Origin: Sphingobacteriaceae bacterium
Lineage (GTDB): Bacteria; Bacteroidota; Bacteroidia; B-17B0; Aurantibacillaceae
Length of the DNA: 64,000 bases
Assembly: GCA_947480015.1 (NCBI GenBank)
Contig: CANKBS010000017.1
Span: forward strand, 19,606 to 83,605
Direction of reading: 5' to 3'
Below, one piece after another: positions 44,325 through 53,666 of this stretch; the first letter of the stretch is position 1; every line of letters starts with the position of its first letter. A program made the translations under genes and the position numbers. The notes below the pieces were generated by a model. That model had not been told where the DNA came from and did no database searches. It was given only the letters and a program-made list of their open reading frames with translations.

Positions 44325-45551
44325 ATGAAAAAAATTTACAGCTTAATTCTACTTGGCCTGATCAGCATACAGATCTCCGCACAAAAGTTTGAAGAAAAAA
44401 ACATTAAAAAACACATCAGCTTTTTAGCATCCGATAAATTAAAAGGCCGTGCTACTTCTTCAGCCGAAGAAATAAAAGCCGCGAACTACATTGCTGCTCA
44501 GTTTAAAAAATCGGGATTAAGTGCTTTTCATAATTCTTACTTAAAACCATTCGTCTATAAAAAGAGTAACAATCCACACGATACTTCAACGGTTGGTATT
44601 CAGGAAAAAGCCTCAAACAATGTGGTTGGTTTTCTCGATAACAAAGCACCTTATACCATTGTAATTGGCGGCCATTACGATCATTTAGGCTTGGGACACG
44701 ATCGTAACAGTTTGGATGCAAATCCCGATGGTAAAATTCACAACGGTGCCGATGACAATGCCAGCGGTACTGCCGGGGTAATTGAATTGGCGAATTATTT
44801 TTCGACCAATAAAAAAACCGAACCTTTTAATTTTTTATTTATTTGTTTTAGCGGCGAAGAACTGGGTTTACTGGGTTCGAAAAAATACTGTGAAAATCCA
44901 GACCTAGAACTTTCTAAAATCGATTACATGATCAATATGGATATGATCGGTCGTTTAAATGACTCCACCAAAAAACTCCTCATCTACGGCGTTGGAACTT
45001 CTCCTGTATTTGTGCCCTTGCTCGATTCAATAAACACCAAATTAAGTTTAAAAAAAGACAGCAGCGGTATTGGTCCAAGTGATCAAACCTCTTTTTATTT
45101 AAAAGATATTCCGGTTTTGCATTTCTTCACCGGTCAGCACTGCGATTACCACAAACCTTCGGACGATGCCGATAAAATTAATTATGCCGGTGAAGTGGAA
45201 GTTTTAAATTACATCACAGCAGTGATTGAAAAAACCTATCACTATCCGAAATTGACTTTTGCTAAAACCAGAAATCCTGATCTAGGAAAATCATCTTATA
45301 AAGTTACCATGGGTGTAATGCCTGATTATACCTACGAAGGCGAGGGCATGCGTATTGATGGGGTGACCGATAACAAACCTGCCTTTAAAGCCGGTTTATT
45401 AAAAGGCGATGTGGTGAAAAAATTAGGAAGCTTTGAAGTGAAGGATGTACAGGGTTATATGAAAGCTCTGTCTAACTTTAAGAAAGGCGATTCTACTACC
45501 ATTGAAATTCAAAGAAATACCGAGACCAAAGTATTGAATCTAACTTTTTAA
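44325..45551 (+). CDS. Exported M28 family peptidase with C-terminal PDZ domain
   Basis: A 408-residue zinc aminopeptidase-like protein, started at ATG 44325. A signal peptide ends after QISAQ (about residue 20). The peptidase domain has the M28 metal ligands: GGHYDHLG (His), NGADDNASGTAGVIELA (Asp), CFSGEELGLLGSKKY (Glu-Glu), a later Asp in INMDMIGR, and HFFTGQHCDYHKPSDD. Residues about 325-405 form a PDZ domain (EGMRIDGVTDNKPAFKAGLL, GDVVKKLG). It probably removes N-terminal residues from peptides outside the cytoplasm. Confidence 0.94.
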   Translation: MKKIYSLILLGLISIQISAQKFEEKNIKKHISFLASDKLKGRATSSAEEIKAANYIAAQFKKSGLSAFHNSYLKPFVYKKSNNPHDTSTVGIQEKASNNVVGFLDNKAPYTIVIGGHYDHLGLGHDRNSLDANPDGKIHNGADDNASGTAGVIELANYFSTNKKTEPFNFLFICFSGEELGLLGSKKYCENPDLELSKIDYMINMDMIGRLNDSTKKLLIYGVGTSPVFVPLLDSINTKLSLKKDSSGIGPSDQTSFYLKDIPVLHFFTGQHCDYHKPSDDADKINYAGEVEVLNYITAVIEKTYHYPKLTFAKTRNPDLGKSSYKVTMGVMPDYTYEGEGMRIDGVTDNKPAFKAGLLKGDVVKKLGSFEVKDVQGYMKALSNFKKGDSTTIEIQRNTETKVLNLTF

Positions 45552-45571
45552 TAATTTTAAAAACATCAAAC

Positions 45572-46015
45572 ATGAAAAATCTATTTCTACTGTGTGGCCT
45601 CTTGGTTTTTTGTACAGGTCTTAAAGCCCAAACGAATGCTGAGGCCGATAAAATAATCGGACTTTGGCAAACGGGGAGTGGTAAGGGACGGATTCAAATT
45701 ACCAAATACGGTGATAAGTATGGTGGTAAATTAGTTTGGATCAGAGAACCCAACGACGCGCAAGGTAAACCAAAAACCGATTCGCAAAATCCTGATCCCG
45801 CAAAACGCAGCAACCCGCGTTTGGGTTTAAATAATTTACTGGGTTTTACTTACGAGGGTAAGAACAAATACGAAAACGGAACGATTTATGATCCCGAAAA
45901 TGGTAAGACCTACAAATGTGTCATGACATTAGATGGGGAGGATAAACTGAATGTTAGAGGCTATATAGGTATTACTCTGATTGGCCGCACTGATGAGTGG
46001 ACCCGCGTAAAATAA
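45572..46015 (+). CDS. Exported DUF2147 protein
   Basis: A 147-residue protein with a signal peptide (CGLLVFCTGLKAQ) followed by a DUF2147 domain: IIGLWQTGSGKGRIQITKYG, then FTYEGKNKYENGTIYDPENG and GYIGITLIGRTDEWTRV. The family is periplasmic and of unknown function, with a small beta-barrel-like fold. It follows the M28 peptidase by 20 bp and may share its transcript. Confidence 0.9.
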   Translation: MKNLFLLCGLLVFCTGLKAQTNAEADKIIGLWQTGSGKGRIQITKYGDKYGGKLVWIREPNDAQGKPKTDSQNPDPAKRSNPRLGLNNLLGFTYEGKNKYENGTIYDPENGKTYKCVMTLDGEDKLNVRGYIGITLIGRTDEWTRVK

Positions 46016-46023
46016 AGAACAGT

Positions 46024-46476
46024 TTAACGAATGCGATCGGCACTTTTAAGTAGTTCAATATCTTTTTTAATAAAACGGGCTGCAATGAATGTGGCTACAA
46101 TTCCAAAAAGACCAATAACCAGACTAAAATAATTGCGTTCAACACTTTGACCTTCTGTAGGCAGAATAAAAGTGCAAAAGCCCATCATTAAACTTACAAT
46201 CAACCACAGCGCCATAATCAGCCAGCACAGTTTTATTTGAAGTTCTCTTCGTTTGTAAATAAAAACGGTTACAGAAGCCAGTATTAAGGTAAAAAAGTTG
46301 AGGATTATCGCAGTTAAATGTCCGCTGGTACTATGTATGGCCGCATCTTCAACGGGTATTAAATAAATACTGCTCGATCCCGAAACCGTGTTAACATAAG
46401 CGTTTGGAACAAATAATAAGGCTATTCCTAAAAAAACCACCTGAAATAAAAATAATGTTTGTTTACGTTGTATCAT
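46024..46476 (-). CDS. DUF4293 family membrane protein
   Basis: A 150-residue inner-membrane protein with four helices (about residues 9-27, 52-74, 82-104 and 117-135). It is recognised as the Bacteroidota family DUF4293 from the start MIQRKQTLFLF, the helix arrangement and the tail AARFIKKDIELLKSADRIR. Its function is unknown. It ends 8 bp from the convergent DUF2147 gene and follows a secreted protein gene by 24 bp. Confidence 0.82.
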   Translation of the reverse strand: MIQRKQTLFLFQVVFLGIALLFVPNAYVNTVSGSSSIYLIPVEDAAIHSTSGHLTAIILNFFTLILASVTVFIYKRRELQIKLCWLIMALWLIVSLMMGFCTFILPTEGQSVERNYFSLVIGLFGIVATFIAARFIKKDIELLKSADRIR

Positions 46477-46500
46477 GCCTCAAATTTAATAATTAGAATT

Positions 46501-47997
46501 TTACCACGTCAATAATTTTATCTCAAATTTACTTTCTTCCACTTGTTTGGAGATGATAAATTTTCCCTCACCGAATAGTTGAAACTTAGGGTTTTGAGAT
46601 TTAGGGATTTCCTCAATAGGACTCAATTGGTATTTTTTACTGAGAGGGTCGATTTTAAGAAAGCTGAAAGTCGTACTGTTCTTCTTTACACTTGATTTAC
46701 TCAGAATCCACTGTGGATTAAGTTCAGGATTTAAGGCAAAGTCTTGTTTTACTTTAAAGTTAATGACCCTGTAATAGAAAGTATGCAAGGGATTGAGGGT
46801 GTCTACAAGTAATTTTCCATTCATATCCAATGGATCTTTACTAAAATAAAAATCTTCTATCAATCCATTATTAGTTAACGAACATTTATCGAGTTTAAGT
46901 TTGTCTTCATGAGGCAATAAATTAATGAGGCTGGTATTTACATAATAATAACAAAGTGGATTTTCGGTGCTTTTGTAAACATCTAATTCAAGTTCCATTT
47001 TCCCATCGGGTTTCTTTACCAGCCGCTCAGTGCGAAACAAAAAACTACCTGGTTTATTTTTGCTTCCGCTTTTAATATCATTTATCGGGATCTTAAATTC
47101 TTGGCGAATAATAAATTCACCACTGGAATCAAGTTCGGTATAATACAAATTGGCAAAGGGAGCATTGGCAATAAATAACTTATTTTCTGTTTGTAGAAAT
47201 TGCTTTTCGGTAAATTTTTGACCGACTAAAAGCATCGAGTTTTTCGCCGCATCAAAATAAAAGTTGCCAAAGTTATAAGTACTCAAATCGGCTTTTTCAT
47301 TGAGTTTGCTGGCTTTTATGAGTTGTCCACTAAGGGCATTCAGCTTTAAGATCCACTGACCTTTTTTTGTTCCCTCGGAAACAATTACATACATAAATAC
47401 AAAGCCTTTATTTGCGAAAAATGAATGCGCTGCAAATACATTTTTCCTTTCAAATGGGAATTGCCATGTAAACGTATAATCAAAATTTTCGGCTGTAGAT
47501 TTTAATTGGTATTTATTTAAATAAAATTGGATGCCGCTGCTGTCTTTAACTGTTTTTATCGCATAAACCTGATCCTTGTGAAATAGACACTCCTGACTAA
47601 AAAGGCTGCTATTGTTTAGTCGGGCAACATCAATATTGTCGAGCTTTGCCAAGCTTGTTAATTGATCATCAAAACGAAACAAACTTAGTTTATTGTCTTC
47701 TTTACTCGGCAAATAAATACTTAAACAATTGTGAAGGGTATCGGAATTTAATTGAACTAATTTAGTTGTTGCAGTGGCGGGGAGTGCCGCACTAAATTGT
47801 TGAATGGTTTGAAGCGCCGCATTTAATTTTATTATGTGAAGGATTTTACTGTTGCTTTTTTCCCGGATACCGAACACAAAAACAGAGCCTTTAAATACGC
47901 GGCAATTGGCCAGTTTCAGGTCGTAGTAACCATCTTGCGCTAAGAATTCTTGCACGCAAAACAGTAGGCTTAAAAAATATAAAAGTTTATTCTTCAA
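46501..47997 (-). CDS. Exported hypothetical protein
   Basis: A 498-residue protein with a signal peptide (LLYFLSLLFCVQEFLAQ) and otherwise beta-rich sequence without a motif I recognise. Repeated patterns of the type LNALSGQLIKASKL and LYYTELDSSGEFI suggest a propeller-like fold that reports values rather than catalyses. Its start overlaps the end of the upstream MFS gene by 11 bp, so the two are translationally coupled. No function is assigned. Confidence 0.75.
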   Translation of the reverse strand: MKNKLLYFLSLLFCVQEFLAQDGYYDLKLANCRVFKGSVFVFGIREKSNSKILHIIKLNAALQTIQQFSAALPATATTKLVQLNSDTLHNCLSIYLPSKEDNKLSLFRFDDQLTSLAKLDNIDVARLNNSSLFSQECLFHKDQVYAIKTVKDSSGIQFYLNKYQLKSTAENFDYTFTWQFPFERKNVFAAHSFFANKGFVFMYVIVSEGTKKGQWILKLNALSGQLIKASKLNEKADLSTYNFGNFYFDAAKNSMLLVGQKFTEKQFLQTENKLFIANAPFANLYYTELDSSGEFIIRQEFKIPINDIKSGSKNKPGSFLFRTERLVKKPDGKMELELDVYKSTENPLCYYYVNTSLINLLPHEDKLKLDKCSLTNNGLIEDFYFSKDPLDMNGKLLVDTLNPLHTFYYRVINFKVKQDFALNPELNPQWILSKSSVKKNSTTFSFLKIDPLSKKYQLSPIEEIPKSQNPKFQLFGEGKFIISKQVEESKFEIKLLTW

Positions 47998-49255
47998 TCA
48001 AACCTTTTTCCTCGCGTTTGTTATAATCTAAAATAAGTAAATAATATAAAACTACGCCAATAGCATAAAGCAGCGACGTAATGAGAAAAATATTCGCAAA
48101 ACTAAAATGGTACACAAACAAAACAGTTACCATAATACCACTCAATACCCAACTTCCGCTCCAAATGGCTGAAGTGAGGGCACTCGTAATTTCACGGTTT
48201 CTTTTGCCAACATAATTTAAAACCAATTCCGAGGTCATGGGACCTGCCAGGTTCATTAAAGGCTGACGAAGCAAATAACAAATGGCTGCAATAATAAAGG
48301 CAATGCTATACTGACTGTAATATTGGGTGGTGGCTAAGGCTACCAAAGAAATAACAGCCAGTGATTGTGTGGTTGGAATGGCAATTTTATAGCCTATTTT
48401 TTCTTTTATTTTAGGCACCAGCATGGCAAAATAAGCCACCAGTAAAGAGGCAATAAAACTTAAAACAGAAAAACCACCTTTATCTACATGATGCACTTTA
48501 TCAAAAAATAAACTGATAAAAGGAATGGTTAAACCGGCTCCTGTTGCTATGATTAGAGTGGGGGTGAGGGCTTTTAATACCAATGGCCAGTCGGTTTTTT
48601 TATGTTTGCCTTTTTCGTTGATGGGCTGCATGTTCTTTTCTTTAGCAATTTCATGAAAGTGTTTAATTCGTTTTAAAAAGAACAAGCCTCCAAATCCAAA
48701 AACAGAAAACAACAATAAAATAAATTGTTCGTCAAAAATAATCGGATTGATAAAATCAAGAACTGCAATCGTTACACCACTTAAAATCCCGCCAAAACTC
48801 CAGGTGGTATAACTTAGCGAAATAGCCGCTGTTTGATTTTTTTTCGCCGTATTTCTTAATATAAATGGAAAGATAGGGATTTGCATAAAGGTGAATGAAG
48901 CGCCCCATAAGATCAACGAAACAAGCGTGAGGACCTTTAATTGAAAGGCAATAGATAAAACGATGGCAATGCCAAAAAAGGGCACACAAAAATTCGACAA
49001 GTAGAACAATGGCATCAACTTTCTTCCTTTAATAAGTCGCCCTAAAGGCAAGGCCAAAATAAACACGCCAATAAACCGAAAGGTAATAAACAAGGCTATT
49101 TCGTCATCGCTAAAGCCTTTCCTATCCATATACAAGGGCAGGATGTTCATAAAAGTGGCATTTACGGTTTGAATAAAAAACTCAGAGGCAATGGCGTTGC
49201 GAATGGGTTTTTCAATTTTTTTGTAATCACTTATAAAGGACAATAGCTTACTCAT
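47987..49255 (-). CDS. Major facilitator superfamily transporter
   Basis: A 422-residue transporter with about twelve membrane helices. The loop between helices 2 and 3 has the MFS pattern FRFIGVFILALPLGRLIKGRK, and the central cytoplasmic loop is basic (KEKNMQPINEKGKHKKTDW). The substrate cannot be inferred. A TAAATTTG box (minus strand, 49401-49408) could be its promoter, giving a long leader. It is coupled to the exported protein gene downstream. Confidence 0.9.
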   Translation of the reverse strand: MSKLLSFISDYKKIEKPIRNAIASEFFIQTVNATFMNILPLYMDRKGFSDDEIALFITFRFIGVFILALPLGRLIKGRKLMPLFYLSNFCVPFFGIAIVLSIAFQLKVLTLVSLILWGASFTFMQIPIFPFILRNTAKKNQTAAISLSYTTWSFGGILSGVTIAVLDFINPIIFDEQFILLLFSVFGFGGLFFLKRIKHFHEIAKEKNMQPINEKGKHKKTDWPLVLKALTPTLIIATGAGLTIPFISLFFDKVHHVDKGGFSVLSFIASLLVAYFAMLVPKIKEKIGYKIAIPTTQSLAVISLVALATTQYYSQYSIAFIIAAICYLLRQPLMNLAGPMTSELVLNYVGKRNREITSALTSAIWSGSWVLSGIMVTVLFVYHFSFANIFLITSLLYAIGVVLYYLLILDYNKREEKGLIEE

Positions 49256-49505
49256 ATAGGTCAGGCTCTTTTATAACCAAAGCAAGAAGGAATTACCGTG
49301 TTTTTTAATTGGGCAGACATCATATTCTAGTAAAAAACATAAATGTAATTTTTTAATTATTGATTTATACTAAAATCGCTAAAAAATTAGGCTTAAATCC
49401 CAAATTTAGTACAAAGCACCGATTTTGTAAAACGGCCTGCACAAATCAATTTAATGTCGGCTTCACAATTGTCTAATCTTGTATCGGATTACAAAAACAA
49501 AAATC

Positions 49506-50339
49506 ATGAAAACAACAAAACAAAATCAGAAAGTCCTTACAGCAAAGGCAAACAAAGCAGCTCATGTACTTACTGTTTTAATTTTTATTTTTTCCTTAAC
49601 GCAAGTGCCTCTTTTTGCGCAGGATAAACTAATGATGCGCGATGGTTCAGAAATTATGGCCAAAATTGTAGAAATAGATGATTATCAGGTTAAATACAAA
49701 GCCCAAGATAATCTGAACGGACCGGTTCACTTAGTTTTGAAATCACAGGTATTTATGATCAATTATGAAAATGGAAGTAAAGAGGTGTTTAGTGCTGAGC
49801 CTGTTCAGGTTCAATCTAGCATCAACGGTGCTAATCGGGGGGATACGACTATTTTTATTTCAAAGCCTAACCGCAAATTTGGTGGACCCCGTTTAGGTTT
49901 AACTTATATTACACCTGGCACCCTGTCGGATCAATTGAGCGATAGAGGGAAAACCGCCACCTTGGTGCAATTTGGATGGCAGTTCGAAACCCGATTGTTT
50001 AGTATCGAAAACGGACCAACCGGTATTGTTGAGTTTGTTCCCTTAGTAGCCGGTATGGAACAAGGTTTGTTTTTACCAAGCGCCAGTTTATTGGTGGGTT
50101 TAAGAGGTTCGGGTCCCAGAGCGTTTGAATTTGCTGTTGGCCCCAATTTATCTGTTACCGGCTTGGGTATGGTATTTGCTGTTGGAACAAATTTTACTTC
50201 TGGTAATGTTAACTTTCCTGTCAACCTCGCCTATGTGCCTTCGATAAGTAGCAATAATACTGTAAATGGCCAAAAGGTGATTGAACACACCGGCCATAGA
50301 ATTACCCTCACTGTTGGGTTTAACATGCGAAAAAAATAA
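49506..50339 (+). CDS. Exported beta-barrel-like protein with a shared N-terminal domain
   Basis: A 277-residue protein, started at ATG 49506. A signal-like hydrophobic segment runs over about residues 24-43 and ends LFAQ. Next comes a small domain (about 44-95): LMMRDGSEIMAKIVEIDDYQ, LNGPVHLVLKSQVFMINYEN. The same domain is found in the next gene. Residues 120-277 look like an outer-membrane barrel with alternating strands, closing with HRITLTVGFNMRKK. Function unknown. Confidence 0.75.
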   Translation: MKTTKQNQKVLTAKANKAAHVLTVLIFIFSLTQVPLFAQDKLMMRDGSEIMAKIVEIDDYQVKYKAQDNLNGPVHLVLKSQVFMINYENGSKEVFSAEPVQVQSSINGANRGDTTIFISKPNRKFGGPRLGLTYITPGTLSDQLSDRGKTATLVQFGWQFETRLFSIENGPTGIVEFVPLVAGMEQGLFLPSASLLVGLRGSGPRAFEFAVGPNLSVTGLGMVFAVGTNFTSGNVNFPVNLAYVPSISSNNTVNGQKVIEHTGHRITLTVGFNMRKK

Positions 50340-50372
50340 ATCATACATAAATTCATTTAAAAATGCCTCACT

Positions 50373-51110
50373 ATGAAATGGTCATTAAAAAATACGCTGA
50401 GTTTTCTTGGCCTGCTAGTGTTACTTGTTTCTTGCACGGTTCAAAAACGTCGTTACCGTTCGGGTTATCAAATGAGTTGGCACCATTCACTCAAAAACAC
50501 GAAACAAACCGAAACGCAACACGCAGCAAAAACCGAAGCGCCGACTAAAACGAGCTTTAGCGAAGAACTTACCAAGCCCCGTGAGGCCAAGGAGCAGCTT
50601 TACGCCAGCGCCTCCAAAGATAAATTCGCCGAATTTAACCTAACTGCAAGTAAAATACGTGCAACTCCACCCGATAGTTGTGGTGATGTATTGATTTTAA
50701 AAACCGGTGAAGAACAAAACGTAAAAATTGTGGAAGTAGTCAATCGTATGATTAAATATAAACGCTGCAGTAATTTAGGTGGACCGCTCTATTCCATTAA
50801 TAAGGATCTGTTGTTTTTAATTAAACATGCCGATGGCACTAAGGAAGTGGTTCAAGAAGAAGTTTACACCATAAATGGTGTACCGGTGGATAACAGTCCG
50901 GTGATCAAAAAAACGAATGGCTGGGCTATTGCCAGTTTTGTGTGTGCTTGCACCTTCTTTTTGATTATTCCATGGATACTGGCGCCCATTTTTGGATGTA
51001 TCGCCGCTTACAAAATTGATAGTTCGCCAAAAAAATACAAGGGTCGTTGGATGGCACTGGTGGGTATTGCCATCGGATTTATTGGTTTGTTGATATTAAC
51101 GGCACTTTAG
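50373..51110 (+). CDS. Lipoprotein with the shared domain and a DUF4190-like C-terminus
   Basis: A 245-residue protein. A lipobox, LLVLLVSC, predicts acylation of Cys21 and is followed by the Bacteroidota motif VQKRRYRSGYQMSWH. The shared domain is at about residues 105-160 (LILKTGEEQNVKIVEVVNRM, SNLGGPLYSINKDLLFLIK). The C-terminal 65 residues contain two membrane helices of DUF4190 type (GWAIASFVCACTFFLIIPWI, WMALVGIAIGFIGLLILT). It starts 33 bp after the preceding gene and is probably cotranscribed. Confidence 0.8.
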   Translation: MKWSLKNTLSFLGLLVLLVSCTVQKRRYRSGYQMSWHHSLKNTKQTETQHAAKTEAPTKTSFSEELTKPREAKEQLYASASKDKFAEFNLTASKIRATPPDSCGDVLILKTGEEQNVKIVEVVNRMIKYKRCSNLGGPLYSINKDLLFLIKHADGTKEVVQEEVYTINGVPVDNSPVIKKTNGWAIASFVCACTFFLIIPWILAPIFGCIAAYKIDSSPKKYKGRWMALVGIAIGFIGLLILTAL

Positions 51111-51139
51111 CTGTTTAGGCATGACAAGGCTTCCAACAC

Positions 51140-52054
51140 TTAGGCTTCTTGCATAATAATATCCAGATAGGCTTTTATTTTATGTAGTTCATCCGGCGCA
51201 AAACGTTCAAAGTCATCCTGATTTTTAAACCAGGTTAATTGACGCTTGGCATAGTTACGGGTATGTTGTTTTATTTTGTCTACGGCTGTTTCTAATGAAT
51301 AACTGCCGTCGAGATAGGCATAAAGTTCTTTGTAGCCCACCGTTTTAAGGGCATTCAGATGTTTGTAGGCCGCTAAACTTTTTACTTCATCAAGCAAACC
51401 GGCTTGCATCATCTCATCAACGCGATGGTTAATGTTTGCATAAAGTTTTTCTCGCTCTGAGGTGATTAAAATTTTTATGGCACTAAACGGTCTTTCAATT
51501 TTAGGTTGATTTAAAAAAGAAGAATAAGCTTTACCGGTATACACACAAACTTCTAAAGCACGCACCAAACGTTGAGGATTATAAACATCGGCCACGGCAT
51601 AATAGTTGGGGTCCAGTTGTTTTACTTCTGCTTGTAACCACGCCATCCCTTTTTCTTTAAACTGCTCGTTTAAGTCTTGTCTTACTTCAAACGGCACTTC
51701 CACAAAGTCATCCACGCCATTCAGCAAAGCATCAATGTATAATCCCGATCCTCCAACCACTACCACAGCGTTATGGGTTTTAAATAGGTCATTTAATAGG
51801 GAAAGCGCATCCTTCTCAAAATGTCCGGCACCATACAATTCAGAAATAGACTTGTTATCAATAAAATGGTGTTTTACACGGGTCAATTGCTCAGCACTTG
51901 GTTTAGCCGTGCCAATACTCATTTCCTTGTAAAATTGACGCGAATCGGCCGATAGGACCATGGTGTTTAAATACTCCGCTAAATCAATACCCAAGGCGGT
52001 TTTGCCCACAGCCGTTGGACCAGCAATCACAATTAAATACTTTTCTGTTTTCAA
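51140..52054 (-). CDS. miaA: tRNA dimethylallyltransferase
   Basis: A 304-residue enzyme that adds the dimethylallyl group to A37 of tRNAs reading UNN codons. The P-loop IAGPTAVGKTALGIDLAE is at the N-terminus, followed by SADSRQFYKEMSIGTAKPSA and VVGGSGLYIDALLNG; KRQLTWFKNQ is the conserved C-terminal motif. The start is TTG at 52054, with no nearby ATG in frame. Confidence 0.95.
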   Translation of the reverse strand: MKTEKYLIVIAGPTAVGKTALGIDLAEYLNTMVLSADSRQFYKEMSIGTAKPSAEQLTRVKHHFIDNKSISELYGAGHFEKDALSLLNDLFKTHNAVVVVGGSGLYIDALLNGVDDFVEVPFEVRQDLNEQFKEKGMAWLQAEVKQLDPNYYAVADVYNPQRLVRALEVCVYTGKAYSSFLNQPKIERPFSAIKILITSEREKLYANINHRVDEMMQAGLLDEVKSLAAYKHLNALKTVGYKELYAYLDGSYSLETAVDKIKQHTRNYAKRQLTWFKNQDDFERFAPDELHKIKAYLDIIMQEA

Positions 52055-52107
52055 AATCTCTTTAAAATTAAATCTTCAGTCGTAACCCCGCTAATTATTC
52101 AAATGAG

Positions 52108-52136
52108 TTTGTGAACAACTCTTTTTAATAACTTTG
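52108..52136 (+). promoter_or_regulatory. Probable promoter of the SGNH-MBOAT operon
   Basis: TTTG (52108-52111), a 17-bp spacer and TAACTTTG (52129-52136) fit the Bacteroidota consensus. The transcript would start about 27 bp before the ATG at 52170, which supports that start over the earlier in-frame TTG at 52134. Confidence 0.6.
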
Positions 52137-52169
52137 GCTGCCTTCGTCACACTTGTGTATTTTTATCTG

Positions 52170-53666
52170 ATGCACAAACCTTTGCATAGTTTTGTTTTTG
52201 CCTGTTGTTTGTTTTTTACAATCGGCTTGGTAAGTTTTACTTTTCCCGAAAAAGGCATTCAAATCAGCAACAACTTCCAACTAAATTTTCCAAGTTTAAA
52301 AAGTGTTCTCAGTTCCGAATCAAGCAAAAAAGACATTGCTTCGGTTTTAACTAACATCAATGCCATTGATACCAATTTCACCATCAACGATGCAGAGTCT
52401 TTAAACGCTAGTGCTACCAATGAATCAACCCGCACCACGGATTCGTTTTCAAACGCGAATAATCCTCCTAAATCAAAAAATCCTTCCAAGCCCGCAACAT
52501 TAAATCTCGACATTCAAGCAAAAAATGCGCATGTTCTAAAGAATTTTTTTGAGGCACTCAAGGCACTTAAAACAAATCCAAAATCCATTCGTGTGTTACA
52601 TTATGGCGACAGTCAAATTGAAGGGGATCGCATTACCGATTATTTGCGTTTAAAATTACAAGGTCAGTTTGGTGGACAGGGCGCCGGATTAACGCCTTTT
52701 ATGCCGATAACGTCTTCACTCATTTACCGCATTACGTGTGCGCCGGGTTGGGATCGGTACAACCTATTTACCATTAAAGACAAACGTGTGAGTCACGGCA
52801 ACTTCGGTGTTTTGGGCGATTTTAGCCGATTTGTGGGCTACCATAAATTAAGCGATACCAGCTCTGTTTTAAGTTCCAGCGTTTCCATTACCGCCACTAA
52901 ATTGGGTGGAAGCAATGCTTTAAATTATAAAAAACTAAAATTGTTTTACGGCGGGGCGCAAAAAAAAACCTGGTGTGAATTTTACGATGGTCCTGCTCTA
53001 ATTAGTGCCGATAGCCTAGAAGCGGGCGATAATTTTCATGTGAAAGAATACAATGTAGGCCGTGGCTCTAACACACACAGTTTTAAGTTTAAAGGCAAAG
53101 ATAGTCCCGATTTTTATGGACTCTCACTCGAAAGTGATCAAGGTGTAATGGTTGATAATATTGCCATGCGCGGGAGTAGCGGCACTTTTTTCCATCAAAT
53201 AAATGCCAATCAACTGAAAGCCTTTTACGATTACCTCCATGTAAAACTCATCATCCTACAATTTGGTGGAAACTCATTACCTGCCATTAAGAATTCTGAA
53301 ATGGCCATAAATTACGGTAATTACATTCGTTACCAACTTTCTGTGGTAAAAAAGATTGCTCCCAATGCCAGCATTTTATTTATCGGTCCATCCGACATGA
53401 GTATTAAAGTGGGTACCAATTACGTTACCTATCCTTATTTGGAAGAAATGCGCGACGCTATTAAAAAAGCTGTGTTAGAAAGTGATTGTGCTTTTTTCGA
53501 CATGTACGATTGTATGGGTGGAAAAAACAGCATGCCCTCGTGGGTTGATCAAAAACTAGCGGCTACCGATTATACCCATTTTAGTCCACAAGGCGCCAGA
53601 AAAATAGCCACCCTGCTGTACTCGGCCATTATTAAAGATTATAACGCTTATTTAAAAACCAATTAG
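52170..53666 (+). CDS. Exported SGNH/GDSL-hydrolase-like protein
   Basis: A 498-residue protein starting at ATG 52170. The N-terminal helix (FVFACCLFFTIGLVSF) exports or anchors it. A Ser/Asn-rich linker (about residues 60-120) leads to an SGNH domain: VLHYGDSQIEGDRITDYLRL with the Ser of GDS, LIILQFGGNSLP in the block III position, and TDYTHFSPQGARKIA with the Asp and His of the last block. Together with the next SGNH gene and the MBOAT gene it resembles glycan O-acetylation sets, where SGNH proteins move or remove acetyl groups outside the membrane. Confidence 0.88.
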   Translation: MHKPLHSFVFACCLFFTIGLVSFTFPEKGIQISNNFQLNFPSLKSVLSSESSKKDIASVLTNINAIDTNFTINDAESLNASATNESTRTTDSFSNANNPPKSKNPSKPATLNLDIQAKNAHVLKNFFEALKALKTNPKSIRVLHYGDSQIEGDRITDYLRLKLQGQFGGQGAGLTPFMPITSSLIYRITCAPGWDRYNLFTIKDKRVSHGNFGVLGDFSRFVGYHKLSDTSSVLSSSVSITATKLGGSNALNYKKLKLFYGGAQKKTWCEFYDGPALISADSLEAGDNFHVKEYNVGRGSNTHSFKFKGKDSPDFYGLSLESDQGVMVDNIAMRGSSGTFFHQINANQLKAFYDYLHVKLIILQFGGNSLPAIKNSEMAINYGNYIRYQLSVVKKIAPNASILFIGPSDMSIKVGTNYVTYPYLEEMRDAIKKAVLESDCAFFDMYDCMGGKNSMPSWVDQKLAATDYTHFSPQGARKIATLLYSAIIKDYNAYLKTN

